Shown piece after piece: positions 14,520-21,924 of a stretch of 51,865 nucleotides of DNA. Source of the DNA: DATIYF01 sp035517775 (GTDB lineage: Bacteria > Acidobacteriota > Terriglobia > Terriglobales > Acidobacteriaceae); NCBI GenBank assembly GCA_035517775.1, contig DATIYF010000060.1, positions 1-51,865 of the forward strand, written 5' to 3'. A program made the position numbers and the translations under genes. Numbering within the stretch: the stretch's first letter is position 1; each line of letters opens with the position of its first letter. The notes beneath the pieces were generated by a model that was not told where the DNA came from, searched no databases, and worked only from the letters and a program-made list of their open reading frames with translations.

Positions 14520-16001
14520 ATGCAATTCATGGATGACGACTTTCTATTGAGCTGCAAGGCGGCCCGGCGCCTCTACCATGACTACGCAGCGCCCGAGCCG
14601 ATTCTCGATTTTCACTCCCATCTGCCGGTGCACGAAATTAGCGGCAATCGCTCGTTTCGCAATCTCGCCGAGGTCTGGCTGGAGGGTGACCACTATAAAT
14701 GGAGGGCGATGCGGGCCAATGGTATTGCGGAGCGCTACTGCACCGGCGATGCTCCGCCCTATGAAAAATATCTCGCCTGGGCACGTACCGTGCCTTTCAC
14801 CTTGCGCAACCCTCTTTACCACTGGACTCACCTTGAGCTGAAGCGCTACTTCGGAATCACGGAGTTGCTCAATGAGGCCAGCGCACGCCGCATCTGGGAT
14901 AAAGCCGATGATCTGCTACGCTCCCCGGACTTCGGCGCGCAGGGAATGCTCGAACGCTTTCAGGTAAGGGTTGTTTGCACCACCGACGATCCCTGCGATA
15001 GTTTGGCCGAGCATGAATCAATCAACTCTTCCGCTCTCGGGTTCCGGGTTTACCCTACCTTCCGCCCGGACCGCAGTCTCGCGGTGGATCGCCCCGAGTC
15101 GTTCAATCGCTGGATTGCCCGCTTGGAGGCAGCGAGCGATATTGAAATCCGGGGATTGCAGTCTCTTCTCGACGCGCTGAAAAGGCGGCACGACGCTTTC
15201 CACGCTGCCGGCGGCCGTCTTTCCGACCACGGCCTCCCTTATTGCTTTGCCCAGCCATGCACCCAGGACGAGGCCGCGACAATTTTCGAAAATGCCAGGC
15301 GGGGGCAGGCTGCCGCCGCGGAAGAGTATGAGCGTTTTGCGGCTTTCCTGATGTTGTTTTTCGGCCGCCTCGACGCCGAAAAAGCATGGACCAAGCAGCT
15401 TCACCTCGGCGCGCTGCGCAGCGTGAATACCCGTCGGCTCGGCCAACTGGGCCCCGACACTGGCTTCGATTCCATCGGCGATTGGCCGCAAGCCTCTGCC
15501 TTCTGCGCCTATCTTGATTCGTTGGAGCGCGAACAGGCGTTACCCAGAATGATTGTGTACAACGTCAATCCCGCGGAGAATTACGTCTTGGCCACGGCCG
15601 CCGGCAATTTTCAGGACGGAGCGATTGCCGGGAAGATCCAGTTTGGCAGCGCCTGGTGGTTTCTGGATCAGAACGAAGCCATGGAATGGCAGATCAACGC
15701 GCTTTCCAACACCGGCCTGCTCTCACGCTTTATAGGCATGGTGACGGACTCACGCTCATTCATGTCGTTTCCGCGGCACGAATACTTTCGGCGCATTCTC
15801 TGCAATCTTCTGGGGGCAGAGATGGAGCGGGGCGAATTGCCGCAGGATGAGCGCCTGGTCGGGGGCATGGTTCGAAACATCTGCTTTGAAAACGCCCGGC
15901 AATTTCTGCGGCTCGAGCTGCCGGAGGATTCTGAGACCGCGAAGCTCGGCATGGTGAAGGCGGCCAACGCTAACGGGCTGAAACACGACCATGGGCTATA
16001 G
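14520..16001 (+). CDS. uxaC: Glucuronate/galacturonate (uronate) isomerase
   Basis: UxaC interconverts D-glucuronate with D-fructuronate and D-galacturonate with D-tagaturonate in the cytoplasm. The 493-residue length fits the long form of the family. The metal-site motif DFHSHL lies at 30-35 (His32, His34), and WLEGDHYKWRAMRANGI follows shortly, as is typical of UxaC. Later family features include QFGSAWWFLDQ and MVTDSRSFMSFPRHEYFRR. It opens a four-gene operon with an SDR, a 2-keto-3-deoxygluconate kinase and an Eda aldolase, and its end overlaps the SDR start by 11 bases. A second in-frame ATG lies three codons downstream and could also be the start. Confidence 0.95.
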   Translation: MQFMDDDFLLSCKAARRLYHDYAAPEPILDFHSHLPVHEISGNRSFRNLAEVWLEGDHYKWRAMRANGIAERYCTGDAPPYEKYLAWARTVPFTLRNPLYHWTHLELKRYFGITELLNEASARRIWDKADDLLRSPDFGAQGMLERFQVRVVCTTDDPCDSLAEHESINSSALGFRVYPTFRPDRSLAVDRPESFNRWIARLEAASDIEIRGLQSLLDALKRRHDAFHAAGGRLSDHGLPYCFAQPCTQDEAATIFENARRGQAAAAEEYERFAAFLMLFFGRLDAEKAWTKQLHLGALRSVNTRRLGQLGPDTGFDSIGDWPQASAFCAYLDSLEREQALPRMIVYNVNPAENYVLATAAGNFQDGAIAGKIQFGSAWWFLDQNEAMEWQINALSNTGLLSRFIGMVTDSRSFMSFPRHEYFRRILCNLLGAEMERGELPQDERLVGGMVRNICFENARQFLRLELPEDSETAKLGMVKAANANGLKHDHGL

Positions 16002-16767
16002 CGCGCTGGAGCTGAAGGGAAAAATCGCGGTCGTGATCGGAGGCACTTCCGGCATTGGTCTTGCCATCGCCAAAGGATTGGCGGAAGCCGGGGCCGACGT
16101 CATTCCGACCGGCCGGCGGGCCGACCTGGTTCGCGCCGCCAGCACGCAGATTGAAACCCTGGGCCGCAGGTCGCTCGCTCAGCCCTGCGATGTGACCGAC
16201 CGGGCCAGCGTGGAAGCTTTGCACGCGGCCGTTGGCAGGCAGTTTAAAGGCGCCGACATTCTGGTGAACGCGGCGGGCACAACCAAACGCACTCCCACCC
16301 TGGAAGTCACAGAGCCGGAGTGGAACGGCATTCTGAACATCAACCTCACCGGCATGCTGCGGACCTGCCAGATTTTCGGCAGGACCATGATCGAGCGCAA
16401 GTATGGCCGCATTATCAACATCGCCTCGCTCGCCTCCCAGGTGGCACTTTACGAGGTGGCGGCCTATTCCGCCAGCAAGGCGGCGGTCGCTTCGCTTACC
16501 CAATCGCTGGCCGTCGAATGGGCCCGTTATGGCATTTGCGTGAACGCGATCGCCCCGGGAGTTTTTCGCACCGACCTGAATGCCGCGATGCTCGAAGGGA
16601 CGCCGCGGGCTAAGGAATTTCTGCTGCGCACGCCCATGGCCCGGTTCGGAAAAGTCGAGGAACTGGCCGGGGCGGCTGTTTTTCTTGCCTCCGATGCCGC
16701 CAGTTTTGTCACCGGGCATCTTTTGGTGGTAGATGGGGGCTTTCTGGCCAGTGGCGTCAACCAATAA
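15991..16767 (+). CDS. SDR-family oxidoreductase, probable hexuronate-pathway dehydrogenase
   Basis: The 258-residue classical short-chain dehydrogenase has a Rossmann motif GGTSGIG at 17-23, NAAG at about 93-96, and the catalytic set Ser146, Tyr159 and Lys163 (YSASK). C-terminal text VTGHLLVVDGG is typical of KduD/FabG-like enzymes. Its place between uxaC and kdgK suggests that it reduces fructuronate or tagaturonate to the aldonate, doing the job of UxuB/UxaB, or acts as a 2-deoxy-gluconate/KduD-type dehydrogenase. The substrate is inferred from context only. It overlaps the end of uxaC, so translation is probably coupled. Confidence 0.85.
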   Translation: MGYSALELKGKIAVVIGGTSGIGLAIAKGLAEAGADVIPTGRRADLVRAASTQIETLGRRSLAQPCDVTDRASVEALHAAVGRQFKGADILVNAAGTTKRTPTLEVTEPEWNGILNINLTGMLRTCQIFGRTMIERKYGRIINIASLASQVALYEVAAYSASKAAVASLTQSLAVEWARYGICVNAIAPGVFRTDLNAAMLEGTPRAKEFLLRTPMARFGKVEELAGAAVFLASDAASFVTGHLLVVDGGFLASGVNQ

Positions 16768-16808
16768 ATGACCCACGGATTGCGGGTATTATTTTTTCCG
16801 GAGCTGCA

Positions 16809-17903
16809 ATGACGCTTTCGATCAAACAGAAAGAGGATTGCCGGTGGGACCTGGTGAGTCTGGGAGAAGTCATGTTGCGCCTCGATCCCGGGGATCGCCG
16901 CATTTGGACCACGCGCAACTTTGAGGTCTGCGAGGGCGGCGGTGAGTACAACGTAGCGCGCGGCCTGAAGCGCTGCTTCGGACTGGAGACGGCCATCGTG
17001 ACCGCATTCGCAGACAATCCGGTGGGCCGGCTCCTGCAGGATTTGATTTATCAGGGAGGGGTGGACCAGACCCATGTGCGCTGGGTCGAGTACGACGGTG
17101 TAGGCCGGACTGTGCGCAACGGCCTGAACTTTACCGAGCGCGGTTTCGGCGTGCGCGCGGCGCTGGGCTGCTCCGATCGTGGTTTTTCCGCCGCTTCGCA
17201 ATTGAAGGCCGGCGAGATTGACTGGGAAGAAATCTTTGGCAAAGCAGGCGCGCGCTGGTTTCACACCGGGGGAATTTTCTGCGCCCTTTCGGAAACCACG
17301 CCGGAAGTCGCCGCCGAGGCGATGAAGGCCGCGCACCAACACGGCACTGTGGTTTCCTATGACTTGAATTATCGCGAGTCGCTGTGGAAGGCGATTGGGG
17401 GCAAGAAGCGCGCCCAGGAGGTCAATCGCCGCCTGGCGCCGCTGGTGGATGTGATGCTGGGCAATGAGGAAGATTTTTCCGCGGCGCTGGGCTTTGAGGT
17501 TGCCGGCATGGATGAACACATTTCGAACGTCGAAGTGGCGGCTTTCAAGCGTATGATCGAGAGCGTAAGCCGGGAGTTTCCGTTCAAAGTAGTGGCAACC
17601 ACCCTGCGCAAAGCAAAGACCGCCACCCGCAACGACTGGGGCGCCATCTGCTACATCAATGGTTCGTTCTGCGAAGCGAAGTATCGCGAAGACCTGGAAA
17701 TCTTCGATCGTGTGGGCGGCGGGGATTCTTTCGCTTCCGGCTTGATCTATGGTTTTCTTTCCGGCCAGGGTCCGCAGTGGGCAGTGGAATGCGGGGCTGC
17801 TCATGGCGCGCTTGCCATGACTACGCCCGGCGACGCGACCATGGTTACACTGAAAGAGGTAACTCAGTTGATGCGCGGCGCGGGCGCCCGAATTGGCCGC
17901 TGA
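16809..17903 (+). CDS. kdgK: PfkB-family sugar kinase, probable 2-keto-3-deoxygluconate kinase
   Basis: This ribokinase-fold enzyme (364 residues) likely phosphorylates 2-keto-3-deoxygluconate to KDPG with ATP. The N-terminal SLGEVMLRLDPGD and GGGEYNVARGL segments are typical of KDG kinases, and the PfkB signature VGGGDSFASGL holds the catalytic Asp306. It lies 41 bases after the SDR and 24 bases before the Eda aldolase, whose substrate is the product of this reaction, which supports the call. The protein is somewhat longer than common KDG kinases, with an insertion around residues 200-290. Confidence 0.87.
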   Translation: MTLSIKQKEDCRWDLVSLGEVMLRLDPGDRRIWTTRNFEVCEGGGEYNVARGLKRCFGLETAIVTAFADNPVGRLLQDLIYQGGVDQTHVRWVEYDGVGRTVRNGLNFTERGFGVRAALGCSDRGFSAASQLKAGEIDWEEIFGKAGARWFHTGGIFCALSETTPEVAAEAMKAAHQHGTVVSYDLNYRESLWKAIGGKKRAQEVNRRLAPLVDVMLGNEEDFSAALGFEVAGMDEHISNVEVAAFKRMIESVSREFPFKVVATTLRKAKTATRNDWGAICYINGSFCEAKYREDLEIFDRVGGGDSFASGLIYGFLSGQGPQWAVECGAAHGALAMTTPGDATMVTLKEVTQLMRGAGARIGR

Positions 17904-17927
17904 CCGGAAACGCCATGATTACACGCC

Positions 17928-18596
17928 ATGACCAAACAAGAGTGCCGCAAGTGGATCACTGACATTGGAATTGTTCCCGTCATTCGGGCTTCCTCATCAG
18001 CGCAAGCCTTGCAGGCGGCGGAAGCTGTGTGCGCCGGCGGAATTACGGTCGTCGAAATCACTATGACCGTGCCTGGCGCGATTGAGACAATCGCTTATCT
18101 GGCGAAAGCTGTGGGAAAGGATGTACTGGCCGGAGCGGGGACTGTGCTGGATGCGGAAACCGCCCAACGCTGCCTCGACGCCGGAGCGGAGTTCATCGTG
18201 AGCCCGGGGTTCGATCTTCCGACCGTCCAGCTCGCCAACCGGCTGGGGAAGCTGATGATGGCGGGCGCATTGACTCCGACGGAAGTGATTTCCGCATGGA
18301 GAGCAGGAAGCGATCTGGTGAAGATCTTTCCCTGCAGTGCGGTCGGAGGGGCAAAGTACATCAAGGCGCTCAAGGGGCCTTTGCCGCAAATTCCCATGGT
18401 GCCCACCGGCGGAGTGAACCTGAGCACGGCCGCCGAATTTCTGCAGGCAGGCGCCGAAGCCTTGGGCGTCGGCGGAGAGCTGATCTCGGCGGCGGCATTG
18501 AATGCGGGAGACATCGCCAGCATTACTCAAACTGCAAGAGAATTTATCGAGATCATCCAACACGCCAGAGAAAAATCTCCTACAGTCATTCACTGA
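17928..18596 (+). CDS. eda: KDPG/KHG aldolase (2-dehydro-3-deoxyphosphogluconate aldolase)
   Basis: Eda cleaves KDPG to pyruvate and glyceraldehyde-3-phosphate, the last step of hexuronate breakdown by the Entner-Doudoroff route. The 222-residue class I aldolase has Glu43 in VVEITMTVPGA and the Schiff-base Lys132 in DLVKIFPCSAVGG, plus the phosphate-binding VPTGGVNLS and ALGVGGEL segments. It closes the operon. A dehydratase converting the aldonate to 2-keto-3-deoxygluconate (UxuA/UxaA) is not present here and must be encoded elsewhere. Confidence 0.95.
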   Translation: MTKQECRKWITDIGIVPVIRASSSAQALQAAEAVCAGGITVVEITMTVPGAIETIAYLAKAVGKDVLAGAGTVLDAETAQRCLDAGAEFIVSPGFDLPTVQLANRLGKLMMAGALTPTEVISAWRAGSDLVKIFPCSAVGGAKYIKALKGPLPQIPMVPTGGVNLSTAAEFLQAGAEALGVGGELISAAALNAGDIASITQTAREFIEIIQHAREKSPTVIH

Positions 18597-18817
18597 AAGC
18601 TCCGCATCGCAGAAGGCTTCCCCACACAGAGCAAAAGCACCTGCGCCGAAGGCTAGAAGCCACGCTGCGCGCGCGCATGGGGTTGTCTTGCCAGAGAAAT
18701 TTCTCCCGCTTGGTTGCCCAAAACGTTAAGGGGTTTCGCGTAGTCCGAAATACAGCTCTCTTCTGAGAATCTTTCAGGAATGCTGGTATTGCGCCTTCAG
18801 CAGGTTGCGATAGGTTA

Positions 18818-18830
18818 GACGGTAGTGTCG
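18818..18830 (+). promoter_or_regulatory. ops-like element (RfaH/NusG-paralogue recruitment site?)
   Basis: GACGGTAGTGTCG matches the enterobacterial ops sequence GGCGGTAGCGTGC at 9 of 13 positions, with the core CGGTAG and the following GT intact. It lies in the leader of an operon that itself encodes a NusG/UpxY-type elongation factor. Outside enterobacteria the ops site is not established, so this is suggestive only. Confidence 0.3.
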
Positions 18831-18893
18831 TGGCGCTTGCCGGTTTGGGAACAATGAACTCTCCAAACCCTGAGCGCCGAGACAAGCTGCCGT

Positions 18894-18925
18894 GCGGAGC
18901 TTCGCAGCTTCCGCCTACGGAGCGG
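18894..18925 (+). other. Pair of mutually exclusive hairpins in the leader
   Basis: The arms GCGGAGC, GCTTCCGC and CGGAGC occur in order. The middle arm can pair with the first (stem of 8 bp with one bulge, loop TCGC) or with the third (stem of 6 bp with a bulge, loop CCTA). No T-run follows, so it is not a standard terminator. Confidence 0.35.
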
Positions 18926-19137
18926 TTGTGTTCATCGGGCCACAAGATACGTAACTGCTCAGCACTATGTTTGTGCAGGCTGCTTCTGACGATTCGTTTT
19001 TTTATGTTCGAGGAGAGTTCGAAGGCATAGCCGGAAATCCACAACGAAAACATACTGGTAGTCCTGTAGAAGTACCGGCTGGCGTGTGTGGTGCGTGACT
19101 CTCCAAGAATGGTAAAGCCAGGTTACAGAGGCATCTT

Positions 19138-19171
19138 GCCGGGCAGCCGGCAGCATCTTGAACAAGCTGCC
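19138..19171 (+). other. Overlapping hairpins directly before the ribosome site of the ExeA-like gene
   Basis: GCCGG/CCGGC with a GCAG loop (19138-19151) overlaps GGCAG/CTGCC (19149-19171). A direct repeat GCATCTTG (19131-19138 and 19153-19160) flanks the first hairpin. AAGGAG follows at 19172-19177. The arrangement could affect translation start; this is inferred. Confidence 0.35.
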
Positions 19172-19188
19172 AAGGAGCGGAGCCGTTC

Positions 19189-20403
19189 ATGTTTCTTGAA
19201 CACTACGGCCTGAAGGAGCAACCCTTCGGCGTGAGTCCCGACCCGCGCTTTCTGTTTCTCAGCCCTACCCATCGCGAGGCCCTGGCGGCGCTGCACTGCG
19301 GAGTCAGCAGCGGCCGCGGCTTCATGGCCTTGATCGCCCAGCCCGGCATGGGCAAGACCACCTTGCTGGTCCAGTTGTTGCAATCCCTGCGTACAAGTGC
19401 CAGGACGGTATTCCTTTTTCAGATGCAAGCCTCGCCCCGCGATCTCTTGCGCAATCTGCTCGCCGACCTCGGCATCAGTTGCGACGATGGCGATTTCGTG
19501 CGCATTCACTCCCGGCTCAACGAAATTCTGCTGGCGGAACGGCATGCGGGCCGCCGCTTTGTCCTGGTGATTGATGAAGCGCAAAGCCTGGATCCTGCGG
19601 TACTCGAAATCGTGCGCATGCTCTCGAACTTCGAGACACCACAGGACAAGCTGATGCAGATCATCCTCGCCGGCCAGCCGCAATTGGCGGCCAAGCTCGC
19701 GGCGCCGGGCATGGTGCAGCTGCGCCAGCGCCTGGCCATGGTCGCGCGGCTCAAACCCCTCGGCTTTCAAGAGACCGAAAGCTACATCCAGCACAGGTTG
19801 CAGGTGGCGGGCAGGGACGAATCGCCGGTCTTATTCACCCCCGCCGCTTTGCAGTTGATCGCCCGGCACAGTGCGGGGATTCCGCGCAATATCAACATGC
19901 TTTGCTTCAACGCACTTTCGCTCGGCTGCGCGATGCGGCAACGGCGGGTGGATGAAGAAATTGTGCTCGAAGTTCTTGCCGACCAGGACTTGCGCTCCAT
20001 TGCCCTCGAACCCTTCGCGCGGAGTGGCTCTTCTCGGGTCGCAGCGGCTACATCCTCATCCACGCCGCAACGAAGCAGCCGACATTCGTTTCAGAAGTGG
20101 GCTCCGAAGTTCGTCTTCGCGTGCGCCCTCGCGGCTGCAGCGGCCATGTTCACTTTCGCGCCTTCGCACAAAGGGGCCGCGGACAAGCGCCCCGTACAGC
20201 GGGTGGAAAGTTCGCAGCATGATCTCCAGGAGGTTCCCTCCGCGGCCGGCGATTCCTCTTCCGCCGGCGAAGGTGAATCGCGACGGCAAAACGTTGCACA
20301 TAAAAGCACGCGCAGTGTACCCGAAGAACCAAACACGGAGGCGCATAGCAACCCTGTGGCGGAGAACGCATCTCAGGCTGCGAGCCTACCGAGCGAACCG
20401 TAA
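19189..20403 (+). CDS. ExeA-like AAA ATPase of the polysaccharide locus
   Basis: The 404-residue protein opens with MFLEHYGLKEQPF, the hallmark start of ExeA/GspA-type ATPases that also accompany exosortase-linked polysaccharide clusters. Walker A is QPGMGKTT (51-58), Walker B VLVIDE (125-130), and the AAA part ends near 275. A transmembrane helix (about 308-324) follows a Ser-rich linker, and the last 80 residues are hydrophilic and probably periplasmic. ExeA proteins couple ATP use to cell-wall insertion of export complexes; here it may help place the polysaccharide exporter. No exosortase gene is present in the window. AAGGAG precedes the ATG by 11 bases. Confidence 0.85.
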   Translation: MFLEHYGLKEQPFGVSPDPRFLFLSPTHREALAALHCGVSSGRGFMALIAQPGMGKTTLLVQLLQSLRTSARTVFLFQMQASPRDLLRNLLADLGISCDDGDFVRIHSRLNEILLAERHAGRRFVLVIDEAQSLDPAVLEIVRMLSNFETPQDKLMQIILAGQPQLAAKLAAPGMVQLRQRLAMVARLKPLGFQETESYIQHRLQVAGRDESPVLFTPAALQLIARHSAGIPRNINMLCFNALSLGCAMRQRRVDEEIVLEVLADQDLRSIALEPFARSGSSRVAAATSSSTPQRSSRHSFQKWAPKFVFACALAAAAAMFTFAPSHKGAADKRPVQRVESSQHDLQEVPSAAGDSSSAGEGESRRQNVAHKSTRSVPEEPNTEAHSNPVAENASQAASLPSEP

Positions 20404-20460
20404 AGTTTGACTTACAGGTGATGTGGAAAAGTTTCCAGGCGTGCTCGTCGTACTGAAGCG

Positions 20461-21165
20461 TTGAACGCGCCGCTCGGAACGGAATGCGAGCGAGTTGGCT
20501 GCGGCAGAACAGTGATCGTGAATTGTTTGAATTCAGTCCGGGATGTGACTGTGGAGGGCGGAGCCACATGCGGCGATGCGGTTGATCGCACCGCAGACTA
20601 CGATCGCGCGGAGGCGGCGTGGTTCGCAATCCAGACCAGGCCCAAGCACGAGAAGAGCGTGGCGGCCGGGCTGGAGATGAAAGGCATCACATCGTTCGTC
20701 CCTCTCTATAGCGTGCGCAAGCGCTGGAGCGACCGCTATCAGACGGTGGAACTTCCCGTATTTGCCAATTATGTTTTCGCCAGCGTTCCCGGCGGGCAGG
20801 GAGCCCGGGTCGCAGTTCTTCGCACACAGGGGGTGGTTCGCTTTATCGGCGCCCGCGGCATCGGCACGCCCATCCCTGCGCAAGAAATCGAGGCGGTGCA
20901 GAGCATCGTGCGCAATCGGATTGCCTGCAGCCCATATCCCTTCCTGAACGTCGGGCAAGCGGTGCGCGTCTGCGGCGGCAGCCTCGATGGAGTCAAGGGA
21001 ATTCTGCTTGCCAAGAATGGAGATCACAGCCTGGTGGTCTCGATCGAAATGATTCAAAGATCGCTCGCCATTCGGGTGGAAGGATACCGTCTGGAACCTT
21101 GCAGCGACCGGCTTCCCGCGCCGCTGATGGGTGCTCAGCCAGGCATGGCAGCGGCTTTCCGGTGA
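20461..21165 (+). CDS. UpxY/RfaH-like transcription antiterminator (NusG family)
   Basis: From about residue 52 the protein has a NusG N-terminal domain (AAWFAIQTRPKHEKSVAAGLEM... VFANYVFASV), and from about 163 a KOW domain (VGQAVRVCGGSLDGVKGILL). Specialised NusG paralogues such as RfaH and UpxY bind RNA polymerase early in long polysaccharide operons and suppress termination; that role is expected here, acting on the 20 kb of downstream genes. The start is uncertain. The TTG at 20461 is the longest choice, but GTGs at 20512, 20518 and near 20545 are also possible, and none has a good ribosome site. The first 50 residues lack homology and may not be translated. Confidence 0.83.
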   Translation: MNAPLGTECERVGCGRTVIVNCLNSVRDVTVEGGATCGDAVDRTADYDRAEAAWFAIQTRPKHEKSVAAGLEMKGITSFVPLYSVRKRWSDRYQTVELPVFANYVFASVPGGQGARVAVLRTQGVVRFIGARGIGTPIPAQEIEAVQSIVRNRIACSPYPFLNVGQAVRVCGGSLDGVKGILLAKNGDHSLVVSIEMIQRSLAIRVEGYRLEPCSDRLPAPLMGAQPGMAAAFR

Positions 21166-21171
21166 GGTCTT

Positions 21172-21870
21172 ATGCTTAGGACATGGATTGTAATTCTCGC
21201 GATTTCAATGACCGGCGCGGCGTACGCACAAAGCAGCTTGCCAGCGGCGGACTCCGAAGGCTGTGGAGCGCCACAGGGAAAGCACACGGCCGGCTTCAAT
21301 CAGCGCAACCCGCGATATGAGATCGAAACGGGCGACTCTTTCGACCTGAATTTCGAGTTTGTGCCTGATTTCAATCAAACCATCACCGTGCAGCCCGATG
21401 GATTTGTTTCGCTGCGCGGAATCGGCGACGTAAAAGTGGAAGGCAAAACCGTACCGCAACTCACCCGCGAGCTGTGCCAGGAGTACAGCAAGATCATGGT
21501 TTCGCCGGAACTGGTCGTCATCCTCAAAAGTTTTGACAAGCCCTACTTTATCGCCACCGGGCAGGTGATGCGGCCGGGCAAGTATGACCTTCGCGGAAAT
21601 ACCACGCTCACCGAAGCCATCGCGGAAGCGGGCGGATTTACAGACAAGTCGAAGCACTCGCAGGTCCTTTTGTTCCGCCGGATTTCTGACAAATGGTCGG
21701 AAGCGCGGGTCATTGATGTCAAGAAAATGCTGAAGTCGAAGGACCTCGACGAAGATCCTGTGCTCGAAGCCGGCGATATGGTGGTGGTCCCGCAGAACAC
21801 AATTTCGAAGATTGCAAGGTTCCTGCCCACCCCGTCGCTTTCGACCTACGTCAATCCCTCTCAGTTCTAA
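21172..21870 (+). CDS. Polysaccharide export outer-membrane protein, Wza/OPX-like
   Basis: The 232-residue protein has a Sec signal peptide cleaved after AYA (residue 19), a Poly_export domain (about 48-125, YEIETGDSFDLNF...QPDGFVSLRGIGDVKVEGKT) and one SLBB domain (about 127-190, IATGQVMRPGKYDLRGNTTLTEAIAEAGG). OPX proteins form or gate the outer-membrane exit for capsule or exopolysaccharide. It is short and lacks both a lipobox Cys and the C-terminal amphipathic helix of E. coli Wza, so it may need a separate outer-membrane beta-barrel. It is 6 bases after the antiterminator gene. Confidence 0.9.
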   Translation: MLRTWIVILAISMTGAAYAQSSLPAADSEGCGAPQGKHTAGFNQRNPRYEIETGDSFDLNFEFVPDFNQTITVQPDGFVSLRGIGDVKVEGKTVPQLTRELCQEYSKIMVSPELVVILKSFDKPYFIATGQVMRPGKYDLRGNTTLTEAIAEAGGFTDKSKHSQVLLFRRISDKWSEARVIDVKKMLKSKDLDEDPVLEAGDMVVVPQNTISKIARFLPTPSLSTYVNPSQF

Positions 21871-21924
21871 GGCCGGGTAGGAGCAGGTTTTCCTAAGGAC
21901 CATGGGCCAAACACGGAGGCCGCT

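Larger units (their letters stand above)
18597..19188 (+). promoter_or_regulatory. Long leader region before the exopolysaccharide locus
   Basis: This gene-free stretch of 592 bases precedes the polysaccharide operon. It holds an ops-like sequence at 18818-18830, a pair of mutually exclusive hairpins at 18894-18925, and another pair at 19138-19171 just before the ribosome site. A short open frame at 18830-19030 has no ribosome site or homology and is judged non-coding. No clear promoter hexamers were found. Confidence 0.45.

Noticed and set aside
18831..18850. Possible sigma-54 promoter (TGGCGC...)
   Set aside because: The spacing to the TTGC-like part is wrong by about two bases.
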